A stretch of 64,000 nt of DNA from assembly GCA_036417435.1 (NCBI GenBank), contig CM070899.1, positions 171,335,494 to 171,399,493 on the forward strand. Reading direction: 5' to 3'. Source of the DNA: Inia geoffrensis (lineage: Eukaryota; Chordata; Mammalia; Artiodactyla; Iniidae). The position numbers and the translations under genes were made by a program. Below, in pieces: positions 37,620 through 50,616 of this stretch. The notes beneath the pieces are model-generated. The model made no database searches. It had not been told where the DNA came from and saw nothing but the letters and a program-made list of their open reading frames with translations. Position 1 is the first letter of the stretch; each line of letters starts with the position of its first letter.

Positions 37620-37810
37620 TTTTTTTTTTTTTTTGCGGTACGCGGGCCTCTCCCTGTTGTGGCCTCTTCCGTTGCGGAGCGCAGGCTCAGCGGCCATGGC
37701 TCACGGGCCCAGCCGCTCCGTGGCATGTGGGATCTTCCCGGACCGGGGCACGAACCCGTGTCCCCTGCATCGGCAGGCGGACTCTCAACCACTGCGCCAC
37801 CAGGGAAGCC
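37620..37810 (-). mobile_element. CHR SINE, young-looking
   Basis: Antisense copy beginning with a T run and 'gcggtacgcgggcctctccc'; it lacks a short internal stretch before 'caggctcagcggcc'. Perfect 17-bp duplication ccactgtaaggtgtttt at 37603-37619 and 37811-37827. It is the nearest SINE downstream of PARD3 exon 3. Confidence 0.95.
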
Positions 37811-38420
37811 CCACTGTAAGGTGTTTTAGCTGGATCTTTCCTTGTATCCAGGAGACATAGATTGTTTGTGCACATACATGAACAGATATATTTTAAACTG
37901 ATTTTGTGGAAGTAACATTTGATTACTACATGGATACACTACTTAAAAAATCTTATGTAGGATTTACTTTGGGCACTGTTTTTCAAAAGGTGAGGTGTAT
38001 ACCATGTATGGTATATGAAGTAATATGTAGGGGGTGTGCAGGTCATTTTCTTTTCTTTTATTGTATACTAGCTCATTAAGTCCATGCCTTAATGATTATC
38101 TGCTTGGCACAAGCTTGTGTTTAAGAAATGGATTGCCTAGTTTTGATTTAAAGAAGATTTTAATGAAACGAGTACAAGGATTCATAGGTGCCTGATGTTT
38201 GGAAAACAGCGTCTTTATGTGAGTGATTACACCTTAATGTATATAATGAAATACAGAGCTTTTTGTTGTGTTACTGTTGTGCATTTTTTATTCATTTTGT
38301 GTTTTACAAAGCAAGGTGCACCTTTAATTTAGCTGCACCTTAAAAATGTGTTGGAGGAAAGGCCGGTCCTGTCTTTAGATTAAGGAGAATTTGAATGGCT
38401 TGCTGCCCATCCATATGTAT

Positions 38421-38560
38421 CTTTTTTTAAAATTTATTTTTTACTTTTTGGCCACGCTGTGTGGCACGTGGGATCCTAGTTCCCCGACCAGGGCTCGAAC
38501 CCAGGCCCCCTGCATTGGAAATGTGGAGCCCTAACCACTGGACTGCCAGGGAAGGTCCCC
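38421..38560 (-). mobile_element. Short older CHR/ART-type SINE
   Basis: Antisense copy: 'tttttggccacgctgtgtgg', 'tagttccccgaccagggctc', head 'gactgccagggaaggtccc'. Related flanks 'tatgtatcttttt' and 'tatatctttt' may be a decayed target-site duplication. Confidence 0.87.
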
Positions 38561-39046
38561 CATTTATATCTTTTGACTTCACTGACTCAACAAGATTTTT
38601 AAACCACCACCACCCATATTTGGCTGGCTCTGTGTGTTAAAATTTAAAGGCTGTTTTCAACCCCAAACATCTCTTTTACCTTGTTTTAATTGAGAAAAGG
38701 AAGTTATATGTGAAGCATATGTGTTGTCTTGCAGTCATCAGTGGGAAGATATGTAAATATTCAGAGCAAGAAGCTCTGAATTTTATTTGCTAACGTTATT
38801 TAGATTTTATGGCCTTGGCAGGCACTGGGTAGATGCATGTTAAACATCTACTAAATATAAAGTTTGGTGACTATGTGAAAGTTACCCAATACCTATGAGT
38901 CATTTTCTACAGTATTAATAGCATTCATTCGGAAATAAAACAACAGTAGGTCTGTGCTGGCCAGGCCTCGTGCGAGGTGATCCAAGTTCAGAGTTGAGTT
39001 AATATGGCCTAGTCCTTGCCATCAAGGAGTTTATGTTCTTCCTCGC

Positions 39047-39250
39047 TTTTTTTTTTTGGCGGTACGCGGGCCTCTCACTGTTGTGGCCTCTCCCATTGCG
39101 GAGCACAGGCTCCGGACGCACAGGCTCAGCGGCCATGGCTCACGGGCCCAGCCGCTCCGCGGCATGTGGGATCTTCCCGGACCGGGGCACGAACCCGTGT
39201 CCCCTGCATCGGTAGGCGGACTCCCAACCATTGCGCCACCAGGGAAGCCC
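39047..39250 (-). mobile_element. CHR SINE, young-looking
   Basis: Antisense copy with an 11-base T run, 'ggcggtacgcgggcctctca' and head 'gccaccagggaagccc'. No clear target-site duplication. It forms an inverted pair with the SINE at 39805. Confidence 0.93.
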
Positions 39251-39804
39251 GAACCGTGCTCTCTTAATCTCATGGTTCTGTGATAGATGTTTAACTGTAT
39301 TTTTATTGTTCACAAATCCAGTTTTAGAGAGACCTGCTGTGCCCAGAGGCACAATTTCCGGAGCAGATCATTGAGACCAAGTCTAGCATTTTTTTCCCCC
39401 CCACTTAATGATTTTTTTATTTTTTAATTCTCAAAGGCTTTTTATAGAGATCAAACATTCTGGGGATAGCCTGGCTTTAGAACGATGGTAGGATTTCTTT
39501 TCATCCCAGGATACTGATTTACTATTTCCTTTGGAAGAGCCAGACAGAAGATTCGAGATTGCTTGGCAGTGGCATATGCCCTAGTGATGGAAGAAGTCCT
39601 AGAAATAGAATTGCTGTAGAAATTTTGAGAAACAAAGTATCCGATTAGATTGTCTTTTAACCTTCCTGAGCTATGTTAATTTTATACTTAATTTTTATCC
39701 ACGTCTGGAAAAATGTTGCTGAAAGTGGTGCTCTTTAACTAATTGATAAGATTTTACTAGCTCCCTAACTTTGAAAACTTACAGAGACATCAAGAACTGC
39801 TGTA

Positions 39805-40026
39805 CAGGGCTTCCCTGGTGGCGCAGTGGTTGAGAGTCCGCCTGCCGATGCAGGGGACACGGGTTCATGCCCCGGTCTGGGAGGATCCTGCATGCCGCGG
39901 AGTGGCTGGGCCCGTGGGCCGTGGCCGCTGAGCCTGTGCGCCCGAAGCCTGTGCTCTGCAACAGGAGAGGCCACAATAGTGAGAGGCCCGCGTACCGCAA
40001 AAGAAAGAAAAAAAAAAAAAAAAAAA
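39805..40026 (+). mobile_element. CHR SINE
   Basis: Sense copy 'gggcttccctggtggcgcag' to 'ggcccgcgtaccgc' plus a long A tail. Perfect duplication aagaactgctgta at 39792-39804 and 40027-40039. Confidence 0.95.
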
Positions 40027-41035
40027 AAGAACTGCTGTATAAGGCTTGTGTCATAAAGTTAGGTGCTGCCGACCCCGCCGCCTCTTTCTCGAGCTCTAAA
40101 TTTTTTTTCCTACTCAAGAATATACAGATTGGTTTTGTCTTGCTACGAGATCCAAGATCTTTGGTGTAGAGACCTATTCTCTTAACATTACCTGGTATTA
40201 GAATACTATTTTCCGGATTTTATTTAAACATATACTGAAAATAGAAATAATATTCCTATTGTATTTCCTTTTAACTTGTGAAGTGGAGCATGGCATACAA
40301 ATGGCATTCTCAGTATTTCAAATAATTACCTTCTTACTGTGCAAGTTCTATTCAGCATATAAAACCCATCCAGTTTTGTTGTAGATGCAATCTGATTATT
40401 ACATGTTGACAAGGTCATATATCTATTAATTGGATTGGAGATGGGATACAAAATTGCTGTAATTATTGTAATTTTCTAGCTAATTGCGGGGTTGGTGGTG
40501 AATATTTTACTTCTGCAAAATGAAAAACAGTATTCCATCAGAAGTTGTTTTACGGGGTTTCAGACATTCTGTTTCATATCTCTGGTGCTTTTTGCCCACA
40601 AAGTATGTCTTTTGTATCTCTTTTGTGTATCGATCCGCCCCTGAATGTCAGAGCGCTCATTGGCAGCCATCAGTGGAAGCAGCAAAGACGGAGAGCCTGG
40701 AGTACCCTCAGCTACCTCTTTGTTCTGGTTGCCGCGGTACCTCTGTTGTTTATGTATAAATTGGAGTACTCTCCTTTCAGACTTACAATCAGGGTCGGAT
40801 GGGTCAGATCCCATTGGAAGAGGACTCCTCTGATCTGCTCTGCTCTCTTGTCACCTGTGCACTCAGAAATACTCCATGAAATGAGTGTTCTTCCCTGCAT
40901 TCAGACTGTTTATGTGTTCTTTTTTGGCATGAATAATTAAGTGAATTATTGGTCAGCCCACCTCACATTGTAATACGGGGCTTATGTTGCATGTTGTCTG
41001 TCTTTTGTATTTTTTGCTTTATTTAAGCTAAGCTA

Positions 41036-41340
41036 GCTTCTAAGAGCTGGAAGCCGAATTGACATTTTAAAAATAATGGTGTGTATACAAGGTGAGTGTG
41101 CTTGGAGGGTTGCAGGTGGGGGGGCCGGGCTACTGAGCGGGGTGTTGGAAGCTCGCTGCCGAGGATGGTGCGAGCAGACTGATGTTTATTCCCTGCTGGA
41201 GTATGAACTGGAGGCGCAGGTGACAATTGCCAGGCCTAATGAGCAATTTGGCAGATAAGACGGGCTGTCAGGCGACAGCAGTTCAGCAGCAGGCGCACTG
41301 TCTGCGGACCAAGATGCTTGTTCCAGAGATGGCATTTCAG
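41036..41340 (+). promoter_or_regulatory. Candidate conserved regulatory block (unproven)
   Basis: Repeat-free, moderately GC-rich 300 bp in otherwise AT-rich intron, retaining about ten CpG dinucleotides. It holds clustered motif-like words: taatgagc, gcagataag (GATA-like), tgacaattg and gctgtcaggcgacag. The ORFs across it are short and not conserved-looking. Called only from composition and motif density. Confidence 0.3.
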
Positions 41341-41463
41341 TACCATAAAGAAAGCCGCCTTTTTTGTTGAGAGCTGGTGTCGCAAAGATGTGTGTTTCAT
41401 CCTTCAATTTTCCAGTGAAGTAACCAGCAATCAACATATGGTGATTTTGGTTGCAAAATTTTT

Positions 41464-41673
41464 TATTTATTTACTTTTTTTGCGGTACGCGGGCCTCCCA
41501 CTGTTGTGGCCTCTCCCGTTGCGGAGCACAGGCTCTGGACGCGCAGGCTTAGCGGCCACGGCTCACAGGCCCAGCCGCTCTGCGGCATGTGGGATCTTCC
41601 TGGACCGGGGCACGAACCCGTGTCCCCTGCATCGGCAGGTGGACTCTCAACCACTGCACCACCATGGAAGCCC
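41464..41673 (-). mobile_element. CHR SINE
   Basis: Antisense copy 'ttgcggtacgcgggcctccc' to 'caccaccatggaagcc'. Duplication gcaaaatt at 41453 and 41674. Confidence 0.93.
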
Positions 41674-41684
41674 GCAAAATTATT

Positions 41685-44600
41685 TTTAAACTTGCCTTTT
41701 CATGTGGTCCTCCATTAAGAAAAATGGGGGGGGGATGACAAGATATATTTTCCCCACACCAGAACACAAGAAATGTTAGGTTTTAAAATGCTAATAAAAT
41801 GTAAGTGATCAGTTGCTTCGTTGGGCTGAAACATTTCATATGTGGTCTTTACATTGGAACTTAACACTCCACAAGGTAACAGTGTAGTCTTTTCATCATA
41901 CTGTGTCATTTATATCTGCCTCCTTTACCCAGGAATCCTTTCCTTCCACAGAGCACACGAAAATCCAGACATGTGCATGGATTCTCACCACAGAGGCTAT
42001 GAGTATACTGTATTGCATAAGGGACGCTGGGGACAGGTTTCCACATCTTTGTAGGATGGAGCAGTCCCTTAGGAAACCTCCAGGTCCATCTCCCCTATTT
42101 ACCATCAGGAAACTGAGGCTCAGTGGAGTGAGCTAACACAGTCTGTGCTTATGGCATAACCATCAAGTGGAGTTATTGCCAAAAACATGTGGACACTTAT
42201 TGTATGTCAGGGTACTGTTGTAGCATTTCCGGACACCGGACTTGAAGTCAGAACATCTTTGCACTTCCCTTCTGACACCAGTATTTCCGAGTTATCTTTC
42301 TGCAGAATAATCATTTGCTTCCTACATTGTTCAGTTACATCTTTGTGAAGTACTTAATTTAAAAAAATCTCCACACAGATGTATACAGTATTTTACACTT
42401 AATAATGGTGACTGTTGGGCCACTGGGAGGAGGAATATATTTTAGAAACTCTCTGCCCCATGTAATCAGATGGACTTTGGCCTGTAGTTAGCAGGCGGTC
42501 CTTGGTCATGGAAAAGGCTTCCTGTAGTGTTTATAGCACCACCTGTGCGAGATCTCCCCACCCCAAACCTTATGGAACTGGACCTCTTGTGCACAGAGTC
42601 TCTGTATCTGTCACACCTGCTGAAACCTAGGGAAGAATAGTTTTACAGGTTCCTTCCCCACCTCACTAAGATTTCTCTACTGTCCAGTCACTTCTGTATT
42701 TCTGACTTCTTTTTGTCCTTGGCTAGTATATTTTACTTGACCCTGAGGCCTTGCTTGCAGTCTTGCCTTTGTATGGGGATATATCTTATGTGTCCGATTT
42801 TTTTTTCTGTTTATCAGGTGCAGCAACGGTTACTGACACTTGAAAATTTGTAAAGGTGATGTAGCTATGAATATATTAAGAAAGTACAATTTAAATTGAA
42901 GCAAGAAAGGCCATTTTCAAATGGCAATAAGAAGTGCATTACATAGAGAAAATAATTGTATGAAAACGTTTGAGCAGACACGATTAGATTGTGAGCAAGC
43001 TTTCTTTTTCATTTTCATTCTACATTCTAACCAGGTATCTAGGTTCTTTTTTCTATTAGCACATGTCACAGAGAGACCCATATGTGGATTATTTTGTCAT
43101 CATGAAATCCTGGCAGATAACATCTTCTCTTTTCTTCTTGCTGCTCTTGATACAGATCTCTTGTATAGATCTTCTTACAAGAAACTGTGTTTGCTTATTT
43201 ATTCTTTCATTGCTTTTAATGTCAGAAATGGCTTTGCGTTCCTCGTTCTGTTTGCTCCTGTCTCCAGCTAGAGACCGGCTTCATCTCTCAGATTCATTGT
43301 GTGAGTCTCAAATGGGAAGGGACCGAGAGGCAGCCCTGCAGGGACACAGAGTGCTTGGTAAATGTGCCCCTGAGGTTTTCACCCCTTCTGCCTTTTCCCT
43401 GAAATGGACAGCTAGTGGTCCCTGTGATGGCCACGTTTCGAAGAAAAAACACCTTACATCTAAATCAGTGTATTGATTCATTGTACTATTTTGTATTTAC
43501 AAATTTCACTTATATTGATTTATAAATTAAAAATTTATTAATTATTATTTATCAATTCATTGCCTACATTTCAGCAAATTGTTTTTCTCCTTAGTAAAGA
43601 GCCTGGGCACTGCAGCATGTGCGCGTAGCGGCATGAGATCCTGTGCTCCAGGTCGCATGTGAGAGAGGACAGCGCCTTCTCACAAAGAGATCTCTATCCT
43701 GCACTTTCTGTGGCTTAGATTTGATGCTTCCTTTACATATTTCCCTCCAGTTGGCATTTGACAGAACTTAAATAAATCTAGAATTTTTATAACTGCAAAA
43801 AAGGGGACTGTGCTTCCTGTTTCTCTCTCACCTCCTGTTTCTCTCTCTTGGTCTGAAACATGGTCCAGACCATGGACCTGGCTTTATTCTCAGGTACTGT
43901 CACACTGCCTGTTCCTTGGTGGAATGCGTTTCCATCTGTATTCTCTCTAAAAGTCGTAGAAAGTTCTCTGTCCCTGCATTACCCTCCATTTTCTATCTGT
44001 TCTGGGGAGTAAGCAACCACTATGTGTTATTTTATTCAACTCTTTCTTACAGAGTTGAGAGTAATTACAGCAATTACAGCAGCTCGTTGCCTGGGCTGCA
44101 GTTGTGTTTTGACCGTATTATACAAGCATCGTTTTCTTGTCTTTATAGCGGTACCCTAGTAATAAGTCTTTGTATATACATACACGCATATCTATGGCTG
44201 ATATTTAGTGAGATTATACATGGAAGGAGTATAGGAGCAGCACGTACCTTCAGGAAAAGAAATCCTTTTGTAGAGATAATTCCCATGTTTAAAGATGGAA
44301 AATTACAACCGGAACCGCCTAGGACCCACATCCTAATATGGAAGGAACAGGAGCCAAAGGGCATTTCAGGTACTTCACTCAGCCCATCACCACATTGAAT
44401 GAAAACGTCAGTTTGTGCCATGGCTGATCCAATGGTTAATTTGTTATTTAGATCAGCTTGAGACGTGTTTATTTTAAATATAGAATTTGTGTTAATGCAT
44501 TGGAAAAGAATATTCCCTTGCTTGGCAGAGACGTTGCAGCCTAAAGATTTATGACTTAGAACAACAAAATCCAGCTGGTGATCAGTTTGCATAAGTAGTA

Positions 44601-44688
44601 TGGGGGCATCTACTGATGCTGGATAATAACCATTCTTATGTAATCAGAGTAAGGGGATTTGGGAATGGGAGGCAGAAGCAAGGTCAAG
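41685..44688 (+). other. Intron with only a MIR core relic
   Basis: ORFs of 116-160 codons (for example 43916-44398) are hydrophobic, unstructured in codon use and show no domain. Treated as chance. Confidence 0.5.
42085..42140 (-). mobile_element. Short MIR core relic
   Basis: 'Atcaggaaactgaggctcag' is the antisense MIR core. Too short to define its borders. Confidence 0.45.
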
Positions 44689-44699
44689 GATGAGTCACA

Positions 44700-44836
44700 G
44701 GGGCTTCCCTGGGGGTCCAGTGGTTAACACTCTGCTCCTCCACTGCCGGGGGCACAGGTTCGATCCCTGGTCTGGGAACTAAGATCCCGCATGCCACGCG
44801 GTGCAACCAAATAAAGAATAAAAAGAAAGAAGAAAA
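44700..44836 (+). mobile_element. Short older CHR/ART-type SINE
   Basis: Sense copy: head 'gggcttccctgggggtccag', 'ggttcgatccctggtctggg' (B-box region), and tail of AAAAG-like units. Perfect duplication gatgagtcaca at 44689-44699 and 44837-44847. Confidence 0.93.
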
Positions 44837-45136
44837 GATGAGTCACAAATCATAGAGCAGAACTGCGTTGAATCCTGAGGATGGGTCTGTGATCCATGGG
44901 CAAGGCTTGGGGATCATGTGTCCACTCTGAGGGGGGTGGGAGAGCCAGGTGGGCAGCGGTCTGTCTGGGCTTGCCCTTGGTGCTTCCTCCAGGAAGCTTC
45001 CCAGTCTACCTTCCTCATTTCTCTCCCTCATCGAAGACATGGCACCTCTTTTCTTCAAAATTCGGAAATTAGTTTGATCAGAGTTAATACATAAATTTTG
45101 AAGAGCAGGGTGTTTATAATTTTCTGTGTGTGTATA

Positions 45137-45629
45137 TGTATCAGTTTTCCATTACTGCTATAGCAAGTTACCACAAACTTAGTGCCTTAACAAAACACAG
45201 ATTAATTTTAGTACCATAAGTCAGAGTCTCATGTGGATCTCAATGAGCTAAAGTTCAAGGGTTGGCAGGGCTGTGTTTCTTTTGGAGGCTCCAAGGGAGA
45301 ATCCATTTCTTTGCCTTTTCCAGTTCTGGAGGCCACCTGTGTTCCTTGCTTGTGGCCCTTTCTCCATCTTCACCATCGGCAACCTGGCATCCCTTTGACC
45401 ATTCTTCTGCAGTCATGCCTCCCTCCCTTTCCTTCTGCCCTTCTCTCCCATTTTTAAGGACTCATGTGATTACGTTGAGCCCCCTGGAAAATCGAGGATA
45501 ATCTCCTCACCTCAGTCTTTGCCTTCATTCCACATGTACAGGCCCTTTTGCATGTCGCGTAACATGGCAGGTTCTCGGGATTAGGATGTGAACGAATCTT
45601 TGGGGGCCATTATTCTGCCTACACAATAT
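45137..45629 (-). mobile_element. MLT1-type (ERVL-MaLR) solo LTR, second copy
   Basis: Same family and orientation as 31105-31571: 'atcagttttccattactgct' through 'gggggccattattctgccta'. The two copies align along their length but are well diverged. They are 13.5 kb apart with PARD3 exon 3 between them, so they are independent insertions, not a provirus pair. Confidence 0.8.
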
Positions 45630-46357
45630 ACAGTTAATATATAACATTAATAATGTGAGGTAGTGTGAAAAAAATACCACTTCCATTGCTCTGTGTTTGG
45701 GGCATTATCTTTCCTCATCAGGTGACTGGGTACGACAATCAGTGTCTGACCCAACAACATGTATGTGATGATCATTTTGATGTAAGTACATTGGAAAGGA
45801 AAGTAATGAACATGGGGACAAACCATCTCATTAGAGGTATTTCTCTGAGACCATTTCTAATTTAGGTGAGCCAGATAGAGCAATATTTATAAAAACATCA
45901 CTCTAGCCATTATTATATAATTCTTTTTGCTTGACTTTCATGTAACAATTTGTTTGATATTTGTCTCTTTTGCATAATTAAAAAGAATTTTCAGAGTATT
46001 GACTTTATACTCTAAGGGAAAAATTTTGATTAGAAAAATTATGTGCAATTTGTGAATACTGAAAACATTGGGCAGTTTCCTTATCTCCTATGTACTCTTT
46101 CTTCTTGCTCAAGCTCTCCTTCTTACCTTCCTCATGACTTATTGTATTTGTTTTTTTAAGCTTTAGTTTACTTTAGTTATGTTCTAGGCCTTCCCGTAAA
46201 GTATCTGAACAGTGACTTTTAGATGATTACATAAATTGATGGAGGCTTGTGAGTATTAGGTGTAATTTTCATTCTTGAACCTCCATCACTTCGCATTCTT
46301 GAGCTTTTAGAAGTTTCTAATAATTCTGTTTTGAATGGCATTAAAGTGAAGACTAGT

Positions 46358-46576
46358 GCTTTTTTTGTTGTTGTTGTTGTTGCGCGGTACGCGGGCCTCT
46401 CACTGCTGTGGCCTCTCCTGCTCCGGAGCACAGGCTCCGGACACACAGGCTCAGCGGCCATGGCTCACGGGCCCAGCCGCTCCGCGGCATGTGGGATCTT
46501 CCTGGACCAGGGCACAAACCTGTGTCCCCTGCATCGGCAGGCGGACTCTCAACCACTGCGCCACCAGGGAAGCCAC
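46358..46576 (-). mobile_element. CHR SINE with (GTT)n tail
   Basis: Antisense copy whose tail has become a (GTT)n microsatellite at about 46366-46382; body 'gcggtacgcgggcctctcac'. Duplication gaagactagt at 46348-46357 and 46577-46586. Shares 'ctcctgctccggagcac' with the copy at 48758, a subfamily marker. Confidence 0.93.
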
Positions 46577-47593
46577 GAAGACTAGTTCTAATGAGCCTTC
46601 ATGAACACGTTCATCCGAAGACCTTTTTTTTTGGTATTCACTTTGTTTCCCTCTTTTGCCTGTAAAGAAGTGCATTATTGGGCGTTTACCAATCTTTTAA
46701 AGAATTAAAAGTTTTCTAAGACGGCACTCTTTCCTCTTTCTGGGTTTCCTTATATGCTGCTTTATTTTGTAGCTGCTTTATGTACCTCTCTGGCAGTTCA
46801 GGTTCTGAATAATGGAATGTGATAAAAGACTGTTCATATCTGTGAACATAAAATTGCAACAGATCCAAGTTCAAATGTGTACTTGATCTTTAAATTTTAT
46901 TTACCAGGGTGCTAACATTCCTTTAATAGGATTTTTCTTTTACAGTGAAGAAATGTTTTATGATATTTTCCACTGAACACAATTTTATATTTATTTCAAT
47001 TTTCGTACATTCTGTAAGATTGTAAATTTAAAAGGCAACCTCGCAAACAACCTTCTACATCTGTATCCTCAGTTGGATATGCTTGATTCGGGGCCAATGC
47101 AATACTCTTATTATTGAAGAAAATTGAGACCCTTAATTTGAAAAAATATCTCCTGAAACCACATCTAAAATGACTGCTCTCTGCTCGATGATTACGTCGT
47201 CCATCTTCATTCACTTTCTTTATTATCAAGACATACTGAATTGCTGCATTTTTGTTAGGGTCTTAATATAAGACTTAATTGTGTCAGAGGAGAAGTTTGG
47301 TTTAGCTATCAATGGTTTCGTAGTTGTTGTTATCCCTTACCAACTTTAAAGACAGAGTATATACTTAGAGGGAAAAAAAAAAACATTTTTGAACTATAAA
47401 TAGAGTAACTACTGCTGGCACAGTTTTATTCTCTGGAACGTGGCTGTTGTAGACCTTGATTCCTGTTTACTTATTTACAATGAATGATGCTTCACCATCA
47501 TGGGTAACGCAAATGCTGATGCACGCAATCTACTTTCTTATGCAAGAGTCAGGACTGTCATGATAGTGGTGTACTAAACACGTCTGGAAAAGG

Positions 47594-47623
47594 TGTGCGT
47601 GCGTGCGTGTGTGTGTTTGTGTG
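47594..47623. repeat. (GTGC)n/(GT)n tract
   Basis: gtgtgcgtgcgtgcgtgtgt followed by gtgtttgtgtg. Confidence 0.9.
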
Positions 47624-48757
47624 ATTTGCAGTGATTCCTTGCCTTCATTTTTGTATATTTCATTAAGTATTGTCTTTTTTTACTGACTGAAAACTGCGTT
47701 TTGATATGAGCTTTTTAACTTAAAATTTCCATAGCAGTACTAAAGATTATTACATGACGTGAAGGTATTGCTCATAAAACGAATGGGGCAGTTGTTTTCT
47801 GTATGATGAATATATTACGTTTCTAAATAAACGAAATGTTTCGTTTTCTAGATTTTTTTCTTCATTTACTTTCATAAACTCTGTCCTTGAAATAAGTATA
47901 CATCACACACATGCCACATACCCAGACGGATTTTTAAGGAAGTTATTAATCAGATGAAGCTAATAAATAGTGAAGACTCTCTACCTGCATCTGATCGCTT
48001 TTTATAATTTGCTTTCAGTTCCTATGGGTTCTAAGCTTCAAGTTTTTATGCTACTCATATTTGAAAATTTTGTTTTTTTTCTGTCAGCTCATCTGCTAAT
48101 CTTATTGGTAACTAATATATTTTTGAGCATTTTCTCACCATAAATGTTGACATCAAAATAATATAAGAATATTTTTCACATTTCTCTACCATTACTTATT
48201 GTCTATCACTCCGTTGCTCCTTGAAAAGATTTACTAGGTGTTTGGTGGGAAAATGCAGCTGCTTTATATCTGTACCTTGATTATCATCAAATATGCTTCA
48301 TCCTTCTGAAAAATGGAAGAAATCAAACTACAGTAGTACTTGTCACTTAACCTTTTAAAAGTCAAGGCACATCTAAGTAAATGGGTTCAGGGTCACATCT
48401 AAGACCCACTCATCATGTTGTTAAATTTCGTGTTGCATCTTAAGACCTTTAATTTGTGAGAAACAGCACTTTAGGAGGCTTGACTTAGCAAATCTTTTTG
48501 GTGAAGCTGAGCCTCTTCTGAATAAATGTTGTATTGATATAAAGTCAGCACAGCCTGTTTGGAGGAGATTCATTCAACTGTAGCACAGAAAATATTAAAG
48601 AAACCATCATGATGAATATGCAACTTTACACAGCTTTCCTTTTTAAAAACTTTAACCCTGATTGGGGAAAAAATGTATTATTCAGTATCATTACATTGCA
48701 TATTTTCACTTGTCTTTATAATTTTCTCCTTTGCAAGGTCACTTGTCTTCTGTTCAG

Positions 48758-48976
48758 TTTTTTTTTTTTTTTTTTTTTTTTTTTCCGGAACGTGGGCCTC
48801 TCACTGTTGTGGCCTCTCCCGCTCCGGAGCACAGGCTCCAGACGCGCAGGCTCAGCAGCCATGGCTCACGGGCCCAGCCGCTCCGCGGCACGTGGGATCT
48901 TCCTGGACTGGGGCACGAACCTGTGTGCCCTGCATCGGCAGGCGGACTCTCAACCACTGCGCCACCAGGGAAGCCC
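48758..48976 (-). mobile_element. CHR SINE with a 27-base T run
   Basis: Antisense copy: T run 48758-48784, 'ccggaacgtgggcctctcac', head 'gccaccagggaagcccc'. Carries the 'cccgctccggagcac' variant also seen at 46358. Confidence 0.93.
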
Positions 48977-48984
48977 CCTGCTCA

Positions 48985-50278
48985 AGCTTTTAATCGTAGA
49001 AAATTTCAAGCATATGCAAGATTAAAGAGAATAGTGTAAAGAAATGCCATGCCCAACTATCAGTTCTAACAATTATCAGTTTATGGCCAGTCTTGTTTCA
49101 TCTATACTTCCCCAAATGGGATTATTTCAAAATAAATTCCAGATCTTATATCATTTCTTCTGAAAACATTTCAGTACTATATATATTTCTAAAAAGTAAA
49201 ACTTTAAATACATAACCCCATACAATACTTTCTTAATGCTATGTAATGTAATATTATTATTAAAATTACTCTATTTTGTAAATGTGGTTTCATATTTGGC
49301 TTCTTTAAATCAGCATCCAAAGAAAATCTACACACTGCATTTGATCGATATGTTTCTTTTAGTCTGTAAGTTCCTCTTTCTCTGTGTGTGTCTGCATGTG
49401 TCTATATATGGGTATGAGTATATGTATGTATACACACACACATACATATTGCAATTTACTCATTGAAATTGCACTGATTTTCTGGTGGTTTTCCTCTGTC
49501 TGGAGCTGAGTCCATCCCTGTGGTATCTACTATGTTCTTACATACCCTGTGTTTCTTATAAACTGGTAGTTAATAGATACAGAGTCTTGATTTAATTCTG
49601 GTCTGAGTCTTTGACAATGGTATCTCTAGGTGGTATTGTACAGTTCACTCAAGAGACAAATGAAGTCTGGTTGTTTCTCATTGTGTGATATTAGCAACAT
49701 TGGTGATTATTGCCTAGATCCATTATTATTTCTTTTAATGCTTGCAGCATGTTGATATTCCAGTTCTTTCGTTTATTGGCCACATAATTTCTCTAAAGAT
49801 AATTTTTTTTTTTTGTCAACTAGTTTGTTACCCTGAGATATTTTTTGTATAGGAAGAACAGACCACATGCCCGATTCTGTCTTTTTTATCAGTTTTCATA
49901 ATAATGAGTTTGTTTTCTTGACTAGCAACTCCGGGTTTCACTTTTCCTTTTTCCCTCTTTAAAAAAGTAAGAACTCATAAGCATTAGTATAGTTGTTATT
50001 TCAGTCTATTGCATTATTGTTCTTATTGCTGCTCAGATCATCCATGTTCATGGCAGTGGGACCTCTCTAAACTGGCTCCTGAGTGTTCTTGATAACAGCA
50101 TCCTTGCTTTCTGCCATGAAATGTGTTCCATGCTCATCTTATATATTTTCTGCTCCACATCTGGAATCAGTCGCTTCCCAAAGCAGTCTTCTTGTCCTGT
50201 TAATGGGAAGAGGTGTTCAGAGACTGCTATTTGGGTACATTGATTTTATTTTGCTAAGCCTAAAAGTAAGTTAAATTA
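48985..50278. mobile_element. Old LINE-like segment, related to 33785-35840
   Basis: 'Attaaagagaatagtgtaaa', 'ttccaaatgggattattt'-like text and 'tccatgctcatcttatatat' parallel the repeat at 33785-35840. The copy is diverged and ends at the SINE target site near 50279. Contains a TG/TA microsatellite near 49380-49447. Confidence 0.4.
49380..49447. repeat. Imperfect TG/TA/CA tract
   Basis: tgtgtgtgtctgcatgtgtc, then tatatatgggtatgagtata, then CA repeats. Confidence 0.85.
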
Positions 50279-50289
50279 AGAGCATCCTG

Positions 50290-50616
50290 GTCGGGCTTCC
50301 CTGGTGGTGTAGTGGTTAAGAATCCACCTGCCAATGCAGGGGACATGGGTTCGAGCCCTGGTCTGGGAGGATCCCACATGCCGCGGAGTAACTAAGCCCA
50401 TGCAGCACAACTGCTGAACCCACATGCCACAACTACTGAAGCCCGCGCACCTAGAGCCCGTGCTCCACAACAAGAGAAGCCACCACAATGAGAAACCCGC
50501 GCACCACAACGAAGAGTAGCCCCTGCTCGCTGCAACTAGAGAAAGCCCGCGTGCGGCAATGAAGACCCAACACAGCCAAAAATAAATAAATAAAATAAAT
50601 TAATTAAAATAAAAAA
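50290..50616 (+). mobile_element. Long-form CHR SINE
   Basis: Sense copy of the long subfamily, 'gggcttccctggtggtgtag' to 'aagacccaacacagccaaaa', then an AAAT-rich tail. Duplication agagcatcctg at 50279-50289 and 50617-50627. Confidence 0.95.

Larger units (their letters stand above)
45630..48757 (+). other. Intron around the SINE at 46358
   Basis: Outside that SINE and the GT-rich tract at 47594 nothing was recognised. Low GC, with several A/T-rich runs. Confidence 0.5.

Noticed and set aside
43916..44398. 160-codon ORF (+) as a novel gene
   Set aside because: No domain, no splice or promoter context, and hydrophobic low-complexity composition; a chance ORF.
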